Assembly: GCF_012221945.1 (NCBI RefSeq)
Contig: NZ_CP032549.1
Span: 682,001 to 746,000, forward strand
Source: Glutamicibacter mishrai
GTDB lineage: Bacteria; Actinomycetota; Actinomycetes; Actinomycetales; Micrococcaceae
Direction of reading: 5' to 3'
DNA: 64,000 nucleotides
Shown one piece after another: positions 44,187 through 53,310 of the stretch (the first letter of the stretch is position 1; each line of letters starts with the position of its first letter). Made by a program: the position numbers and the translations under genes. Below the pieces are notes generated by a model. The model did not search any database. It worked only from the letters and a program-made list of their open reading frames with translations, and was not told where the DNA came from.

Positions 44187-45047
44187 TTACCAGCTTGCGC
44201 CGGGGTGTTTACGGGCCAGCACCTGCATTTCAGCGAGCAGGTAGCCCAGGTGTTCGGAATGCTCTCCGCGTCGGCCGAAGGCCATGGCCTGGCCGGTGGC
44301 TGGAACCTGCAGGCCAGCTTGAGCCAGCACTGCGGAGATTTCTTCCTGCCAGGCTGCGCGCAAGGTCGAGGGGCGCACGGCAATCGAGTCCAGGTTCTGG
44401 TGCACCGCTTCGTCGCGGAACATTTCATCAACGTAGGGCCAGAGGATTTCGAGGGCATGGCGCATCTTTTCCGCCGATTCCTCGGTACCCTGCCCCAGGC
44501 GGATGGTCCACTGGATGGCGTGGTCACGGTGGTAGTCCACTTCCTTGACCGCCTTGGCCGCGATGGCCGCCAGGGTTTCGTCCTGGGACGAAGCCAGCTG
44601 CCGGTAGAGCAGGTGCTGGAAAACGGAGACGATGAGCTGGCGGATGATCGTGACGCCGAAGTGCCCATTGGGCTGCTCCACGATCCACAACGAGGTGAAT
44701 TCTTCTTCCTCGCGCCAGTACGCCAAATCGTCTTCGGTCTTGTCCCATGCCAGACCTGCGTAAGTGAGGAATGAACGGGCATGACCCAGAATGTCCAAGG
44801 CGATATTGCCCAGGGCAACATCCTCTTCCAGCTCCGGAGCACGGGAGATCCAGTGCGCCAGGCGCTGGGCCAGGATCAGCGCGTCATCACCCAGGGTCAG
44901 CGCGTACCGCGCGACTTCCTCGCTTGGCGCCACGCCATCGACGGCAATGTCCTCTGGCCGCAGCGCGTTGCCCGGGGTAACGCGGGTGGCCGAGGCCAAC
45001 GCGTCGCCGAAGCTGTCCAGCGCGGCATCCAGTTCTTCGTGCTTCAC
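44187..45047 (-). CDS. paaC: Phenylacetyl-CoA epoxidase subunit PaaC
   Basis: About 286-aa ferritin-like structural subunit of the epoxidase. LGDDALILAQRLAHWISRAPELEED and ALGNIALDILGHARSFLTYAG are typical, as is EVDYHRDHAIQW. PaaC pairs with PaaA but lacks its complete di-iron site. The start is a GTG in the GTGA overlap with paaB; the frame upstream runs through paaB and is not used. It is followed by paaD after 31 bases. Confidence 0.94.
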   Translation of the reverse strand: MKHEELDAALDSFGDALASATRVTPGNALRPEDIAVDGVAPSEEVARYALTLGDDALILAQRLAHWISRAPELEEDVALGNIALDILGHARSFLTYAGLAWDKTEDDLAYWREEEEFTSLWIVEQPNGHFGVTIIRQLIVSVFQHLLYRQLASSQDETLAAIAAKAVKEVDYHRDHAIQWTIRLGQGTEESAEKMRHALEILWPYVDEMFRDEAVHQNLDSIAVRPSTLRAAWQEEISAVLAQAGLQVPATGQAMAFGRRGEHSEHLGYLLAEMQVLARKHPGASW

Positions 45048-45334
45048 AGGTGCTTCACTCCCTCGCTGGCCTTGTAGTAGGTGGCGTGGCGGTAGTCCTT
45101 GCCCTGAGGAGATTCGAAGAAAGAATCCTTCTCGTCTGGATCGGAGCTGATGATGTCCGTGGACTTCACGACCCACAGGGATACGCCTTCGTTGCGGCGG
45201 GTGTAGAGGTCGCGCGCGTTGCGCACGGCCATCTGCTGGTCGGGCGCGTGCAGGGACCCGGCGTGCACATGTGAGAGCCCCCGGGAGGAACGGACAAAAA
45301 CTTCCCACAGGGGCCAATTGTTCTGCTGGCTCAT
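45044..45334 (-). CDS. paaB: Phenylacetyl-CoA epoxidase subunit PaaB
   Basis: About 96 aa: WPLWEVFVRSSRGLSHVHAGSLHAPD...ARDLYTRRNEG, the PaaB fold that bridges epoxidase heterodimers. The ATG of MSQQNNWP lies one base after the paaA stop (TAG C ATG). The frame is open upstream into paaA but unused. It shares four bases with paaC. Confidence 0.95.
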   Translation of the reverse strand: MSQQNNWPLWEVFVRSSRGLSHVHAGSLHAPDQQMAVRNARDLYTRRNEGVSLWVVKSTDIISSDPDEKDSFFESPQGKDYRHATYYKASEGVKHL

Positions 45335-45335
45335 G

Positions 45336-46322
45336 CTAGGCGACCTCGCTCTGTGCTTGTTTTGCGGCGTATGCCGATGCTGCTTCTCGCACCCAGGCGC
45401 CCTCGCGGTGCGCCTCGCGGCGGCGTTCCAGGCGTTGGGAGTTGACCGGGCCATTGCCCTTGATCACTGCCATGAATTCATCCCAGTTCAGATCCTTGTG
45501 GATCCATTGCTTCTTCTCTTCGTCATAGTGCAGCTCTGGGTCCGGCAGGGTCATGCCCAGTACCTTGACCTGTTCTGCGATCATTCCGACGAAGCGCTGG
45601 CGCAGTTCATCGTTGGAGAATCGCTTGATCTTCCAGGCCATGGACTGCTGGGAGTTGGGCGACTGGTCATCGGGTGGGCCGAACATCATCAGCGATGGCT
45701 CGTAGAAGCGGTTGATCGCGTCCTGCGCCATCTTCTTCTGCGCTTCCGTGCCGCGGGACAGCGCCAGCAGAATCTCGAAGCCTTGGCGCTGATGGAAGGA
45801 TTCTTCCTTGCAGATGCGGACCATCGCGCGGCCGTACGGGCCATAGGATGCACGGCAGAGCGGGACCTGGTTGGCGATGGCGGCGCCGTCGACCAGCCAG
45901 CCGATGGCACCCATATCAGCCCATGAACGGGCGGGGTAATTGAAAATCGAAGAGTACTTGGCCCGACCGGTCAGCAGCTGGTCGTTGAGTTCGTCGCGGC
46001 TGGTCCCTAGGGTTTCGGCGGCGGAGTAGAGGTACAGTCCGTGGCCTGCTTCGTCCTGGACCTTGGCCATCAAAATGGACTTGCGCTTCAACGATGGAGC
46101 GCGGGTGATCCAGTTGGCTTCGGGCTGCATGCCGATGATTTCAGAGTGGGCATGCTGGGAGACCTGGCGGGTCAGGGTCCTGCGGTAGGGCTCAGGCATC
46201 CAGTCGCGTGGTTCCACGCGGGAATCCTGGTCAATCAAGGCATCAAAGCGAGCTTGCGATTGCTCTTCTTCGTAGCTTGGAACGGCACTTAGTCCCGGTT
46301 CCTGCGGTGTTCTCTCAGCCAT
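45336..46322 (-). CDS. paaA: Phenylacetyl-CoA epoxidase catalytic subunit PaaA
   Basis: 328-aa di-iron catalytic subunit: the ligand regions [20 protein letters not shown] and [16 protein letters not shown] carry the Glu/His pairs of the carboxylate-bridged iron site. It inserts one oxygen atom into phenylacetyl-CoA to form the 1,2-epoxide. It is first in the paaABCDE operon; a 26-bp palindrome resembling a PaaR operator lies 26 bases upstream of the ATG. Confidence 0.96.
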   Translation of the reverse strand: MAERTPQEPGLSAVPSYEEEQSQARFDALIDQDSRVEPRDWMPEPYRRTLTRQVSQHAHSEIIGMQPEANWITRAPSLKRKSILMAKVQDEAGHGLYLYSAAETLGTSRDELNDQLLTGRAKYSSIFNYPARSWADMGAIGWLVDGAAIANQVPLCRASYGPYGRAMVRICKEESFHQRQGFEILLALSRGTEAQKKMAQDAINRFYEPSLMMFGPPDDQSPNSQQSMAWKIKRFSNDELRQRFVGMIAEQVKVLGMTLPDPELHYDEEKKQWIHKDLNWDEFMAVIKGNGPVNSQRLERRREAHREGAWVREAASAYAAKQAQSEVA

Positions 46323-46347
46323 GGGTTCACCTCATCGATTACAAATT

Positions 46348-46373
46348 ACATACTGACCGTTCGTTCAGTATGT
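46348..46373. promoter_or_regulatory. PaaR-type operator of paaABCDE
   Basis: A near-perfect 26-bp palindrome with outer arms ACATACTGA and TCAGTATGT around CCGTTCGT. It fits half-sites ACTnACCG and CGGTnAGT spaced by nnCGnn, which is how I recall the corynebacterial PaaR motif. It overlaps a likely -10 (TATGTAAT on the minus strand), consistent with repression until phenylacetyl-CoA is present. Confidence 0.8.
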
Positions 46374-46417
46374 CAGAGTGCGCTCCATCACGTCAACACG
46401 AGTTCCCGGGATGCGAC

Positions 46418-46444
46418 AAAACCCCAAGGATTACTCCTTGAGGT
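46418..46444 (-). terminator. Terminator of the doxX gene
   Basis: On the minus strand, CCTCAAGGA and TCCTTGGGG pair around a three-base loop and are followed by TTTTG. The stem sits upstream of the paaA operator. Confidence 0.7.
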
Positions 46445-46463
46445 TGGTCGCAAACGCTAAGTT

Positions 46464-46913
46464 CTAGGCGTTGATCGATTCGCGCAGAGCACTCTTTCGG
46501 CCAACAAATAAGCGATCCAGAGCCCAGCTTCCTGGACCCATCAAAGCAAGGGCGGCTGCGCCAGCGCCGAGCGCCAGCACCAGCTCAAAGCCGCCATCGG
46601 CAACGAATACACCTGCTTGCGCGTGGGCCGTCACGATGGCTCCGACCATATCCAGCGCCAGCAGCGCACCGAAGATTCGCGTTGCGAGGCCGAGGATCAA
46701 CGCGATGCCACCCACGAGTTCCAGGGTCGCAATGACCGGCGCGACGATGCTGGCAGCCGGGACGCCCATCTGGGTGAAGCTGGCAGCGGTGCCTTCGAGG
46801 GTGAATTGCGAGAATTTCTGCCAGCCATGGGCGGCGAAGAGAAAACCGATCGCCAAGCGCATGACGATTTGCGCCGAGGCGAGCAAGCGGGGGTTGTTTT
46901 CCAGTGCGGTCAT
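46464..46913 (-). CDS. DoxX-family membrane protein
   Basis: 149 aa, four hydrophobic helices, with the DoxX pattern RLAIGFLFAAHGWQKFSQF and PVIATLELVGGIALILGLATRI. The C-terminus is basic (VGRKSALRES). DoxX proteins are linked to quinone or thiol redox functions, but none is assigned here. It is transcribed alone; a TTGAAGCTTCAA palindrome lies upstream. Confidence 0.9.
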   Translation of the reverse strand: MTALENNPRLLASAQIVMRLAIGFLFAAHGWQKFSQFTLEGTAASFTQMGVPAASIVAPVIATLELVGGIALILGLATRIFGALLALDMVGAIVTAHAQAGVFVADGGFELVLALGAGAAALALMGPGSWALDRLFVGRKSALRESINA

Positions 46914-46990
46914 TATCTAGCTCCTAGGTAAGGACTTCCGGTCAGGGGGTCTTCCTGCTCGATTTCCTACTCCACGCTATGTGACTTAAG

Positions 46991-47002
46991 TTGAAGCTTC
47001 AA
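46991..47002. promoter_or_regulatory. TTGAAGCTTCAA palindrome upstream of doxX
   Basis: A perfect 12-bp palindrome about 78 bases before the doxX start, in an AT-rich stretch. Such sites are typical of MarR-family repressors that often control doxX-like genes; no marR gene is visible next to it. Confidence 0.45.
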
Positions 47003-47037
47003 GTACTTTGACGTTAAAAGTCAGTAAGCTTCATCAC

Positions 47038-47090
47038 GCAAAAAGCCGTGCCGCCCATTGCCAGCCAAAGCTGGAACGGACGGCACGGCT
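47038..47090 (-). terminator. Terminator of the fused ABC transporter operon
   Basis: AGCCGTGCCG (47044-47053) and CGGCACGGCT (47081-47090) with an inner CCAGC/GCTGG helix, followed on the minus strand by TTTTTG. Confidence 0.87.
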
Positions 47091-47113
47091 ATATCGCTGC
47101 CTCGGACTGGGCC

Positions 47114-47869
47114 TTAGAGCACCTTGGAAAGGAAGTCGCGGGTGCGTTCCTGCTGCGGGTTGCCGAAGAGCTGTTCCGGCTCGCCCTGTTCGCAGACCAC
47201 GCCATCAGCCATGAAGACCACACGGTCTCCCACTTCGCGGGCAAAGCCCATTTCGTGGGTCACCAGGACCATGGTCATGCCGGACTCAGCCAGCTCCTTG
47301 ATGACCTGCAGCACCTCGCCCACCATCTCCGGGTCCAGCGCGCTGGTGGCCTCATCAAAGAGCATGATGCCAGGAGCCATGGCCAGGGCGCGGGCAATGG
47401 CAACACGCTGCTTCTGGCCGCCGGACAGCGAAGCCGGACGGGCATCGGCCTTGTCCTTCAGACCCACGCGTTCCAGCAATTCCAGCGCCCGCTCGCGAGC
47501 CTGCGCCTTATTCATCTTCTTCAGCTCAACCGGCGCGAGCATGATGTTCTCGGCCACCGACATGTGCGGGAAGAGGTTGAAGTGCTGGAAGACCATGCCC
47601 ACGTGGCGGCGGACTTCATTGATATCCACCTTGGGATCGGTCACGTCGAAACCGTCAACGATGACCTTGCCGGAGGTAATGTCCTCCAGCTTGTTCAGGC
47701 AGCGCAGCAACGTGGACTTACCCGAACCCGAAGGCCCGATCACGCACACGACCTCGCCTTCACGGATGTCAAGGTCAATGCCCTTGAGCACATTGTTGGA
47801 GCCGAAAGATTTATGCAAGTCCTTGACCTGGATCTTCATTTGGGAGCTTTGCTCGGTTACCGCGCTCAC
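47114..47869 (-). CDS. Amino-acid ABC transporter ATPase (GlnQ-like)
   Basis: 251 aa: Walker [11 protein letters not shown]-loop [13 protein letters not shown], signature LSGGQKQR, Walker [15 protein letters not shown]. It differs from most relatives in having DEATSALD where DEPTSALD is usual, a tolerated variant. It overlaps the upstream binding-protein/permease gene by four bases (ATGA), so the two are one transcription and translation unit. [10 protein letters not shown] at residue 11 is an alternative start. Confidence 0.94.
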   Translation of the reverse strand: MSAVTEQSSQMKIQVKDLHKSFGSNNVLKGIDLDIREGEVVCVIGPSGSGKSTLLRCLNKLEDITSGKVIVDGFDVTDPKVDINEVRRHVGMVFQHFNLFPHMSVAENIMLAPVELKKMNKAQARERALELLERVGLKDKADARPASLSGGQKQRVAIARALAMAPGIMLFDEATSALDPEMVGEVLQVIKELAESGMTMVLVTHEMGFAREVGDRVVFMADGVVCEQGEPEQLFGNPQQERTRDFLSKVL

Positions 47870-49332
47870 TTGTTGAACCTCCGATCGGCGTAGTTAGCCA
47901 GCTTGGTCAGGGCCATGATGGCAATGAAGTAGATAACACCTACGATGAGCAGGGTTTCGGTCACGCGGAAGTTCGCTGCGTAGATCTGCTGGCCCTGGTA
48001 GAGCAGTTCGCCGAAGCCGATGGCCAACAGCAGCGAGGAGTCCTTCAAGCTGATGATCAGCTGGTTGATCAGCGATGGCGTCATCATCTTGAAAGCTTGG
48101 GGAACCACGACCTTCTGCATGGACTTGCCATAACCCAGGCCCAGCGAGCGCGATGCTTCGAGCTGTCCTGGATCCACCGACTGGATGCCGCCGCGAACGA
48201 TCTCGGCCACGTAGGCACCGGCGTTCAGCGACAGGGTCAGCACGCCAGCGGTCCAGACCGAGATTTCCCAACCGGTCAACTGCGGCAGGCCGAAGTAGAA
48301 CATGAAGGCCCAGAGCAGCAGCGGAGTGCCACGGAAAATGTTCACGAAGGTTGTTGCGATACCGCGCAAGACGATGTTGTGCGAGATCTTCAGGAAACCG
48401 AAGACCAGGCCCAGCACCATGGCGATAGCGAAGGAAATCGCGGTGACCAGCAGGGTGTGCCACAAACCGGTCATCAAGGCCGGGAAGGACTTGACCACCA
48501 GATCAAAGAAGTTGCTCGGCACCGCGGCGCTGGGGTCAGCAAGGTACTCGTCCAAGATCTTCTGGTACTCGCCATTGGCCTTCAACTCGGCCAGTCCGTC
48601 ATTGAAGGCTGCCAGCAGAGCGGTATTTTCGCCCTTGTTCACCGCAAAACCATAGGAGCCGCCCGGCACCTTGTCGGTGACGGTCTTCAGGCCATTGCCC
48701 TGGGCGATGCCGTAAGCCAGCACCGGGTAATCATCGAATACTGCCACGGCCGAACCGGACTTCACCGACTCGTACATGGTTGCCGACTGGTCCAGCGACT
48801 TGACCTTGAACCCGTATTCCTTGGAAACGGACTTGGCGTAGGCCTCGCCTTCCGAACCGGTCTTGGCGACCACGGTCTTGCCGTCCAGATCCTCATAGCC
48901 CTTGATGTCCTCATCGTTCTGGGACACGGCCATCTGGACGCCGGACTCGAAGTAAGGCTCGGAGAAATCATAGATTTCCTTGCGCTCATCGGTGATCGAC
49001 ATGCCCGCGATCACGCCATCGACCTGATTAGCCGACAGGGCTGCCAGCGCGGCGCTAAAACCGAGGGAGCGGACCTCGACCTTGAATCCCTGGTCTTCGG
49101 CAATCGCCTGCAGGATATCCATGTCGATGCCGGTCAGTTCCCCATCCTTGCGGAATTCGAAGGGGGCGAAGGTGGTATCGGTGCCGATGACGTAGGTTTT
49201 GCCTTCGACGCTGTCGCTGCCTTGGGCCATAGCCGACGGCGCTCCGATGACCAGGGCCATCAGGCCGATGGCTGCGGCGGCAACCCACCGCCTCAGGCGC
49301 CCGGCGCGGGCTGCTCTTTGTTTCTTTTCCAC
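47866..49332 (-). CDS. Fused amino-acid binding protein and ABC permease
   Basis: About 488 aa in one chain. After an Arg-rich start and a signal/anchor helix ([21 protein letters not shown]), residues 35-270 are a family-3 binding domain ([42 protein letters not shown]). From about residue 275 a HisM/GlnP permease domain follows, with [22 protein letters not shown] as the ATPase contact loop. The signal ends in AMA without a lipobox Cys. The layout resembles GlnPQ-type importers of other Gram-positives. I take the GTG of VEKKQRAA; the in-frame TTG 13 codons earlier is less likely. Confidence 0.9.
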   Translation of the reverse strand: MEKKQRAARAGRLRRWVAAAAIGLMALVIGAPSAMAQGSDSVEGKTYVIGTDTTFAPFEFRKDGELTGIDMDILQAIAEDQGFKVEVRSLGFSAALAALSANQVDGVIAGMSITDERKEIYDFSEPYFESGVQMAVSQNDEDIKGYEDLDGKTVVAKTGSEGEAYAKSVSKEYGFKVKSLDQSATMYESVKSGSAVAVFDDYPVLAYGIAQGNGLKTVTDKVPGGSYGFAVNKGENTALLAAFNDGLAELKANGEYQKILDEYLADPSAAVPSNFFDLVVKSFPALMTGLWHTLLVTAISFAIAMVLGLVFGFLKISHNIVLRGIATTFVNIFRGTPLLLWAFMFYFGLPQLTGWEISVWTAGVLTLSLNAGAYVAEIVRGGIQSVDPGQLEASRSLGLGYGKSMQKVVVPQAFKMMTPSLINQLIISLKDSSLLLAIGFGELLYQGQQIYAANFRVTETLLIVGVIYFIAIMALTKLANYADRRFNK

Positions 49333-49533
49333 TGATGATCGCTTTCTCGTGCTGAAGGGCGAATGGCCCAAGCTGCAGATAGGTTCCTATTCCAGCAAGC
49401 CTAAGCGCAATAAAGTCTAGCCGGTACCCTTGGCCCCTCGCTGCCATAGGTTTCCAGTGCTGGACTAGGCCGTTCTGTCCGCGCTGAGCATAGCTTGTGC
49501 CCATAGGGCCCGGAGGTGAGATTGAATAGGCAT

Positions 49534-51687
49534 ATGACTGATCCATCGTTGACCGCCAATCCCCCGCAGGCCGCACAGCGTCCGACCACCCGCAGCTTCC
49601 ACGGTGATGATTTCATCGACAACTATGAGTGGCTCCGCAAGAAGTCCAGCCCCGAGGTGATCGATCATCTCAAGGCCGAGAACGAATACACTGACGCAGT
49701 CACTGCCTCACAGCAGTCGTTGCGCGATGACCTCTTCAACGAGATCAAGGCTCGCACCGTGGAGACCGACCTGTCGGTTCCCGTGCGCCGACGCGGCTGG
49801 TGGTACTTCACCCGCTCCGCCGAGGGCAAGCCATACACCGTGCAGTGCCGCGTCAAGGCCACCGATTCCTCCGACCAGGTGGCTGATTGGACTCCCCCGG
49901 TCATCGATCCAGAACACAGCCTGCCGGCAGAAGAGGTATTGCTCGACGGCAACGCGTTGGCCGAAGGCAAGCCATTCTTCTCCCTTGGCGGCATGGCGCT
50001 GAACGAAGAGGGCAACCTGCTGGCCTACTGCGTTGATAACGCCGGTGACGAGCGCTTCACCCTGTACATCAAGGACCTGTCCACCGGCGAGCTGCTGTCC
50101 GACGTCATTGAAGGCGTTTTTTACGGCCTGGCGTTCTCCCCTGACTCATCTACCGTTTTTTACACCGTGGTTGACGAGACCTGGCGCCCGAACCAGATTC
50201 TCGCGCACCGCCTTGGCACCGACGCGGCCCAGGATCAGCTGGTCTTCGAAGAGAACGATCCAGGGATGTGGCTCGGATTCGACCTGAGCCCGGATCGCAA
50301 AACCCTGATGATTTCCAGCGGCAACTCCGAATACTCGGAAACCAGCATGCTGGATCTGGCCACGGACCAGGCAGAGGTGACCCTGCTGGTTCCCCGCGAA
50401 CTGCGGCTGCTGCATGGCATCGACCTGATGCCAGACACCGCCCAGGCCCTGATCACCCACGACTTCCAAGCACCGAATAACATGGTCTCGCTTGCTGAGG
50501 TGGAACAGCTGGGCCAGGACACCAAGCCAGAACAGTGGCAGACCGTGGTGGCCCACGAAGATACCGTCAAGGTGGAAGGCACGGCCCTGACCGGATCGCA
50601 CGTGGTCCTTTCGGTGCGCCGCGACACCTGCGAACGCGTCCAGTTGATTCCGCTTCAGGGATTGGGCACCGCACAGCAGGCACCAGCCATCGAGCCCGGG
50701 TTCGAGGATGAGCTGTTCACCGCTTCCCTGACCTATGCCGAACTTGATGCGCCGCTGATCCGCATCAGCTACACCGCCGACTTCACGCCGGCCCGCGTCT
50801 ACGACCTCTGGCTTGATGGCCAGAAGCTGGACCTGCGCAAGCAGACCCCGGTCAACAACTACGACGCTTCCAAGTACCTCTCCACCCGCGATTGGGCCAC
50901 CGCTGTGGATGGAACCAAGATTCCGCTGACCATCATGCGCCGCGCCGATCTTGATACCTCCGTGCCGCAACCGGTACTGGTCTATGGCTACGGTTCCTAC
51001 GAAGCATCGATGGACCCTGGCTTCGGCATTCCGCGCCTGAGCGTGCTGGACCGCGGAGTCATCTTTGTCATTGCCCACGTTCGCGGCGGTGGCGAGTTGG
51101 GCCGCGATTGGTATTTGAAGGGCAAGAAGCTGCATAAGAAGAACACCTTCACCGATTTCATCGATTCCACCCAGCACCTCATCGAGGCGGGCATTGCCGA
51201 CCCGAAGCGGATCGTAGCCCTGGGCGGTTCGGCTGGCGGCCTGCTCATGGGCGCCATCGCGAATATGGCTCCGCAGCTGTACACCGCGATCATCGCCCAG
51301 GTTCCTTTCGTGGATGCCCTGACATCCATCCTGGATCCGGATCTTCCACTGTCTGCCTTGGAATGGGAAGAGTGGGGAAATCCTATCGAGAGCAAGGAAG
51401 TCTACGACTACATGAAGTCGTATTCTCCTTATGAAAATGTCACGGCTCAGGCCTACCCGAAAATCGCGGCAGTCACTTCGCTGAACGACACCCGCGTGCT
51501 GTATGTCGAGCCGGCCAAGTGGGTCGCCAAGCTGCGTGAAGTGGGTACCGGCGATGCGCCGATCGTGCTCAAGACGGAGATGGACGGCGGCCATGGCGGG
51601 GCCTCGGGCCGTTATGAATCCTGGAAGTCACGGGCTTGGGACTATGCCTTCGCCCTGGATTCCCTGGGCTGCACCAAACTCGTCTAA
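49534..51687 (+). CDS. ptrB: Oligopeptidase B-like S9 peptidase
   Basis: About 717 aa, prolyl-oligopeptidase family S9A. The N-terminal two thirds form the beta-propeller; the C-terminal alpha/beta-hydrolase domain has the nucleophile Ser (about residue 566) in ALGGSAGGLLMGA, HVRGGGELGRDWYLKGK before it and the catalytic His in DGGHGGASGRYE. No signal peptide. It cleaves short peptides after basic residues in the cytoplasm. A GTG six codons upstream is a possible alternative start. The gene downstream begins 20 bases after the stop. Confidence 0.93.
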   Translation: MTDPSLTANPPQAAQRPTTRSFHGDDFIDNYEWLRKKSSPEVIDHLKAENEYTDAVTASQQSLRDDLFNEIKARTVETDLSVPVRRRGWWYFTRSAEGKPYTVQCRVKATDSSDQVADWTPPVIDPEHSLPAEEVLLDGNALAEGKPFFSLGGMALNEEGNLLAYCVDNAGDERFTLYIKDLSTGELLSDVIEGVFYGLAFSPDSSTVFYTVVDETWRPNQILAHRLGTDAAQDQLVFEENDPGMWLGFDLSPDRKTLMISSGNSEYSETSMLDLATDQAEVTLLVPRELRLLHGIDLMPDTAQALITHDFQAPNNMVSLAEVEQLGQDTKPEQWQTVVAHEDTVKVEGTALTGSHVVLSVRRDTCERVQLIPLQGLGTAQQAPAIEPGFEDELFTASLTYAELDAPLIRISYTADFTPARVYDLWLDGQKLDLRKQTPVNNYDASKYLSTRDWATAVDGTKIPLTIMRRADLDTSVPQPVLVYGYGSYEASMDPGFGIPRLSVLDRGVIFVIAHVRGGGELGRDWYLKGKKLHKKNTFTDFIDSTQHLIEAGIADPKRIVALGGSAGGLLMGAIANMAPQLYTAIIAQVPFVDALTSILDPDLPLSALEWEEWGNPIESKEVYDYMKSYSPYENVTAQAYPKIAAVTSLNDTRVLYVEPAKWVAKLREVGTGDAPIVLKTEMDGGHGGASGRYESWKSRAWDYAFALDSLGCTKLV

Positions 51688-51707
51688 CTCGCTTCGGAAA
51701 GGCGGCC

Positions 51708-52718
51708 ATGCGCCACATCAAGATCAAAGACCATCGTGACGATTCGTCGGTACGCCGGTTATTGGTGCTGGCCGCCGATCCCGCAGGCAAACAAGGCCTG
51801 GAAGACCTGCTTGATGAGTGCCAGGACCTGCAGGTCCTGGCACATATCGCCGAGGACGGGACCATCGCAGCGCTGGCAGCCTATCGACACAGCGACCAGT
51901 ACTCGCTGTGCTTGGAATTTCTTGCGGTGCTGCCCGAATTCCAGCAACGCGGGTTGGGCCGGGCCCTGGTTGAGGAACTGCGCTCGATGCACCGCAAAAA
52001 CGTCTGGGCCACGACAGACGATGATGCCATCGATTTCTACCGGGCATTGGGCTGCGTGGTTTCCAATTCCGCCGAGGACCCGAGGTGGCCCGGTGTCGCG
52101 CGGTACTTGTGCACCCTTCCATATCTTCCTCTGCTGAACAACCAGCCGACGGAAGACCCGGAGTATGAGGCGGTCAATGGCCAGCTGACCCGGGGCAATA
52201 TTCGCATTGTTGAGCCCTCGCCGAGCTGGCCGCGGGATTTCGAGGACTTCGCGCACCGAATCGCTGGTGCCTTGGGCCCGCAGGCTCTGGCCATTGAGCA
52301 TACTGGCTCCACGTCGGTTCCGGGGCTCCCGGCAAAACCGATTATCGATATTTCTTTGCTGGTCCCCGACGCCAATGTCGAGCCCAGCTATGTTCCGGCG
52401 CTGGAGGGTGCTGGCCTGGTGTTCTGGCATCGCGAGCCTGGCTGGTACGCGCACCGCATGTTCAAGCCGCCAGCTGGCAGCAGCATCGATGCCAATATCC
52501 ACGTGTTCTCCGCCGGCAGCCCAGAGTATCTGCGCATGGTCATTTTCCGCGAACACCTCAAGGGCGATGCCGCTGACCGGCAGGCTTACGCGCAGGTCAA
52601 GCGACAGGCCGCGGCCCAGTTGCTGGCCGAGCAGGGCGAAGATGGGTTGGTCATGGATTACAACCGGATCAAGGAGCCGTTCATCTTGGCCTTGCATCAC
52701 AAGCTCTTCGCCTCGTAG
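51708..52718 (+). CDS. GNAT acetyltransferase-GrpB fusion protein
   Basis: About 336 aa joining two domains. Residues 1-140 form a GNAT acetyltransferase with acetyl-CoA motif QQRGLGRALVEEL; residues 155-336 form a GrpB/UPF0157 domain, which has a nucleotidyltransferase fold, with EHTGSTSVPGLPAKPIIDI and the final VMDYNRIKEPFILALH. Alone, each family is common; the fusion is less usual. I start at MRHIKIKDHR with GGAAAGG upstream, because the earlier frame overlaps the peptidase gene. Substrates are unknown. It is probably co-transcribed with ptrB. Confidence 0.87.
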   Translation: MRHIKIKDHRDDSSVRRLLVLAADPAGKQGLEDLLDECQDLQVLAHIAEDGTIAALAAYRHSDQYSLCLEFLAVLPEFQQRGLGRALVEELRSMHRKNVWATTDDDAIDFYRALGCVVSNSAEDPRWPGVARYLCTLPYLPLLNNQPTEDPEYEAVNGQLTRGNIRIVEPSPSWPRDFEDFAHRIAGALGPQALAIEHTGSTSVPGLPAKPIIDISLLVPDANVEPSYVPALEGAGLVFWHREPGWYAHRMFKPPAGSSIDANIHVFSAGSPEYLRMVIFREHLKGDAADRQAYAQVKRQAAAQLLAEQGEDGLVMDYNRIKEPFILALHHKLFAS

Positions 52719-52791
52719 CTTCCAGCTTTCCGCTTCGCAACAGATCATTGTTTACCGCTATATAACTTGACTTAGCTCACATTTTGTTATT

Positions 52792-52813
52792 ACCTAATGA
52801 TCGTTCGGTAAAT
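52792..52813 (+). promoter_or_regulatory. PaaR-like operator upstream of paaI
   Basis: The right half, CGTTCGGTAAAT, fits CGnnCGGTnAGT with one mismatch; the left half (ACCTAATGAT) is degenerate. It overlaps a possible -10 (TACCTA at 52791-52796, 18 bases after TTGACT at 52767-52772). Weaker than the paaA site. Confidence 0.6.
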
Positions 52814-52829
52814 AAATCGGCGAAGGACA

Positions 52830-53273
52830 ATGATGACCAATACCCAGGTAGAAGAACCAGTACCCCACGCCATTCTCCGCAATGACTACGCGACTCAATG
52901 GATGGGCATCAACGTCGTCGAAGTTCGCGAAGGGCATGCGGTCATCACCATGGAACTGCGCCCGGAAATGCTCAACGGTTTTGGAATCGGCCACGGCGGA
53001 ATGATCTTCGCTCTGGCAGACACCGCCTTTGCCTTGAGCTGCAACCCCGTAGAAGGCTCCGATGAGAGCATCACCGTCGCCTCCGGAGCAGATATCAATT
53101 TCCTTAGGCCAGCCATTCCCGGAAGAACACTCACCGCCACCGGCCAACGGGTCTCGCAGCAAGGACGCAGCGGGATCTATGACATCACGGTGACCCAGGA
53201 ATCCAGCGACGGCAGTACCGAAGTCGTAGCCGAATTCCGCGGACGTTCCCGCACCGTGCCCAAGCCGCGCTAA
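52830..53273 (+). CDS. paaI: Phenylacetate-pathway thioesterase PaaI
   Basis: 147-aa hotdog thioesterase with the PaaI signature NGFGIGHGGMIFALADTAFALSCN and FLRPAIPGRTLTA. It hydrolyses acyl-CoA intermediates of the pathway and protects the CoA pool. GAAGGAC lies before the start; the second Met is equally possible. It is first in a paaI-paaK-tetR operon. Confidence 0.93.
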   Translation: MMTNTQVEEPVPHAILRNDYATQWMGINVVEVREGHAVITMELRPEMLNGFGIGHGGMIFALADTAFALSCNPVEGSDESITVASGADINFLRPAIPGRTLTATGQRVSQQGRSGIYDITVTQESSDGSTEVVAEFRGRSRTVPKPR

Positions 53274-53310
53274 GGCCACCCTTCAGTTCACTCGACACGA
53301 AAGTTCCAGC

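Noticed and set aside
44156..44842. N-terminal extension of the paaD frame into paaC
   Set aside because: The extension is an out-of-frame translation of paaC; the real paaD ATG has a strong ribosome site at 44155.
50146..51594. 482-codon minus-strand frame opposite the S9 peptidase gene
   Set aside because: Antisense frame lying wholly inside a recognised gene, no ribosome site or domain.
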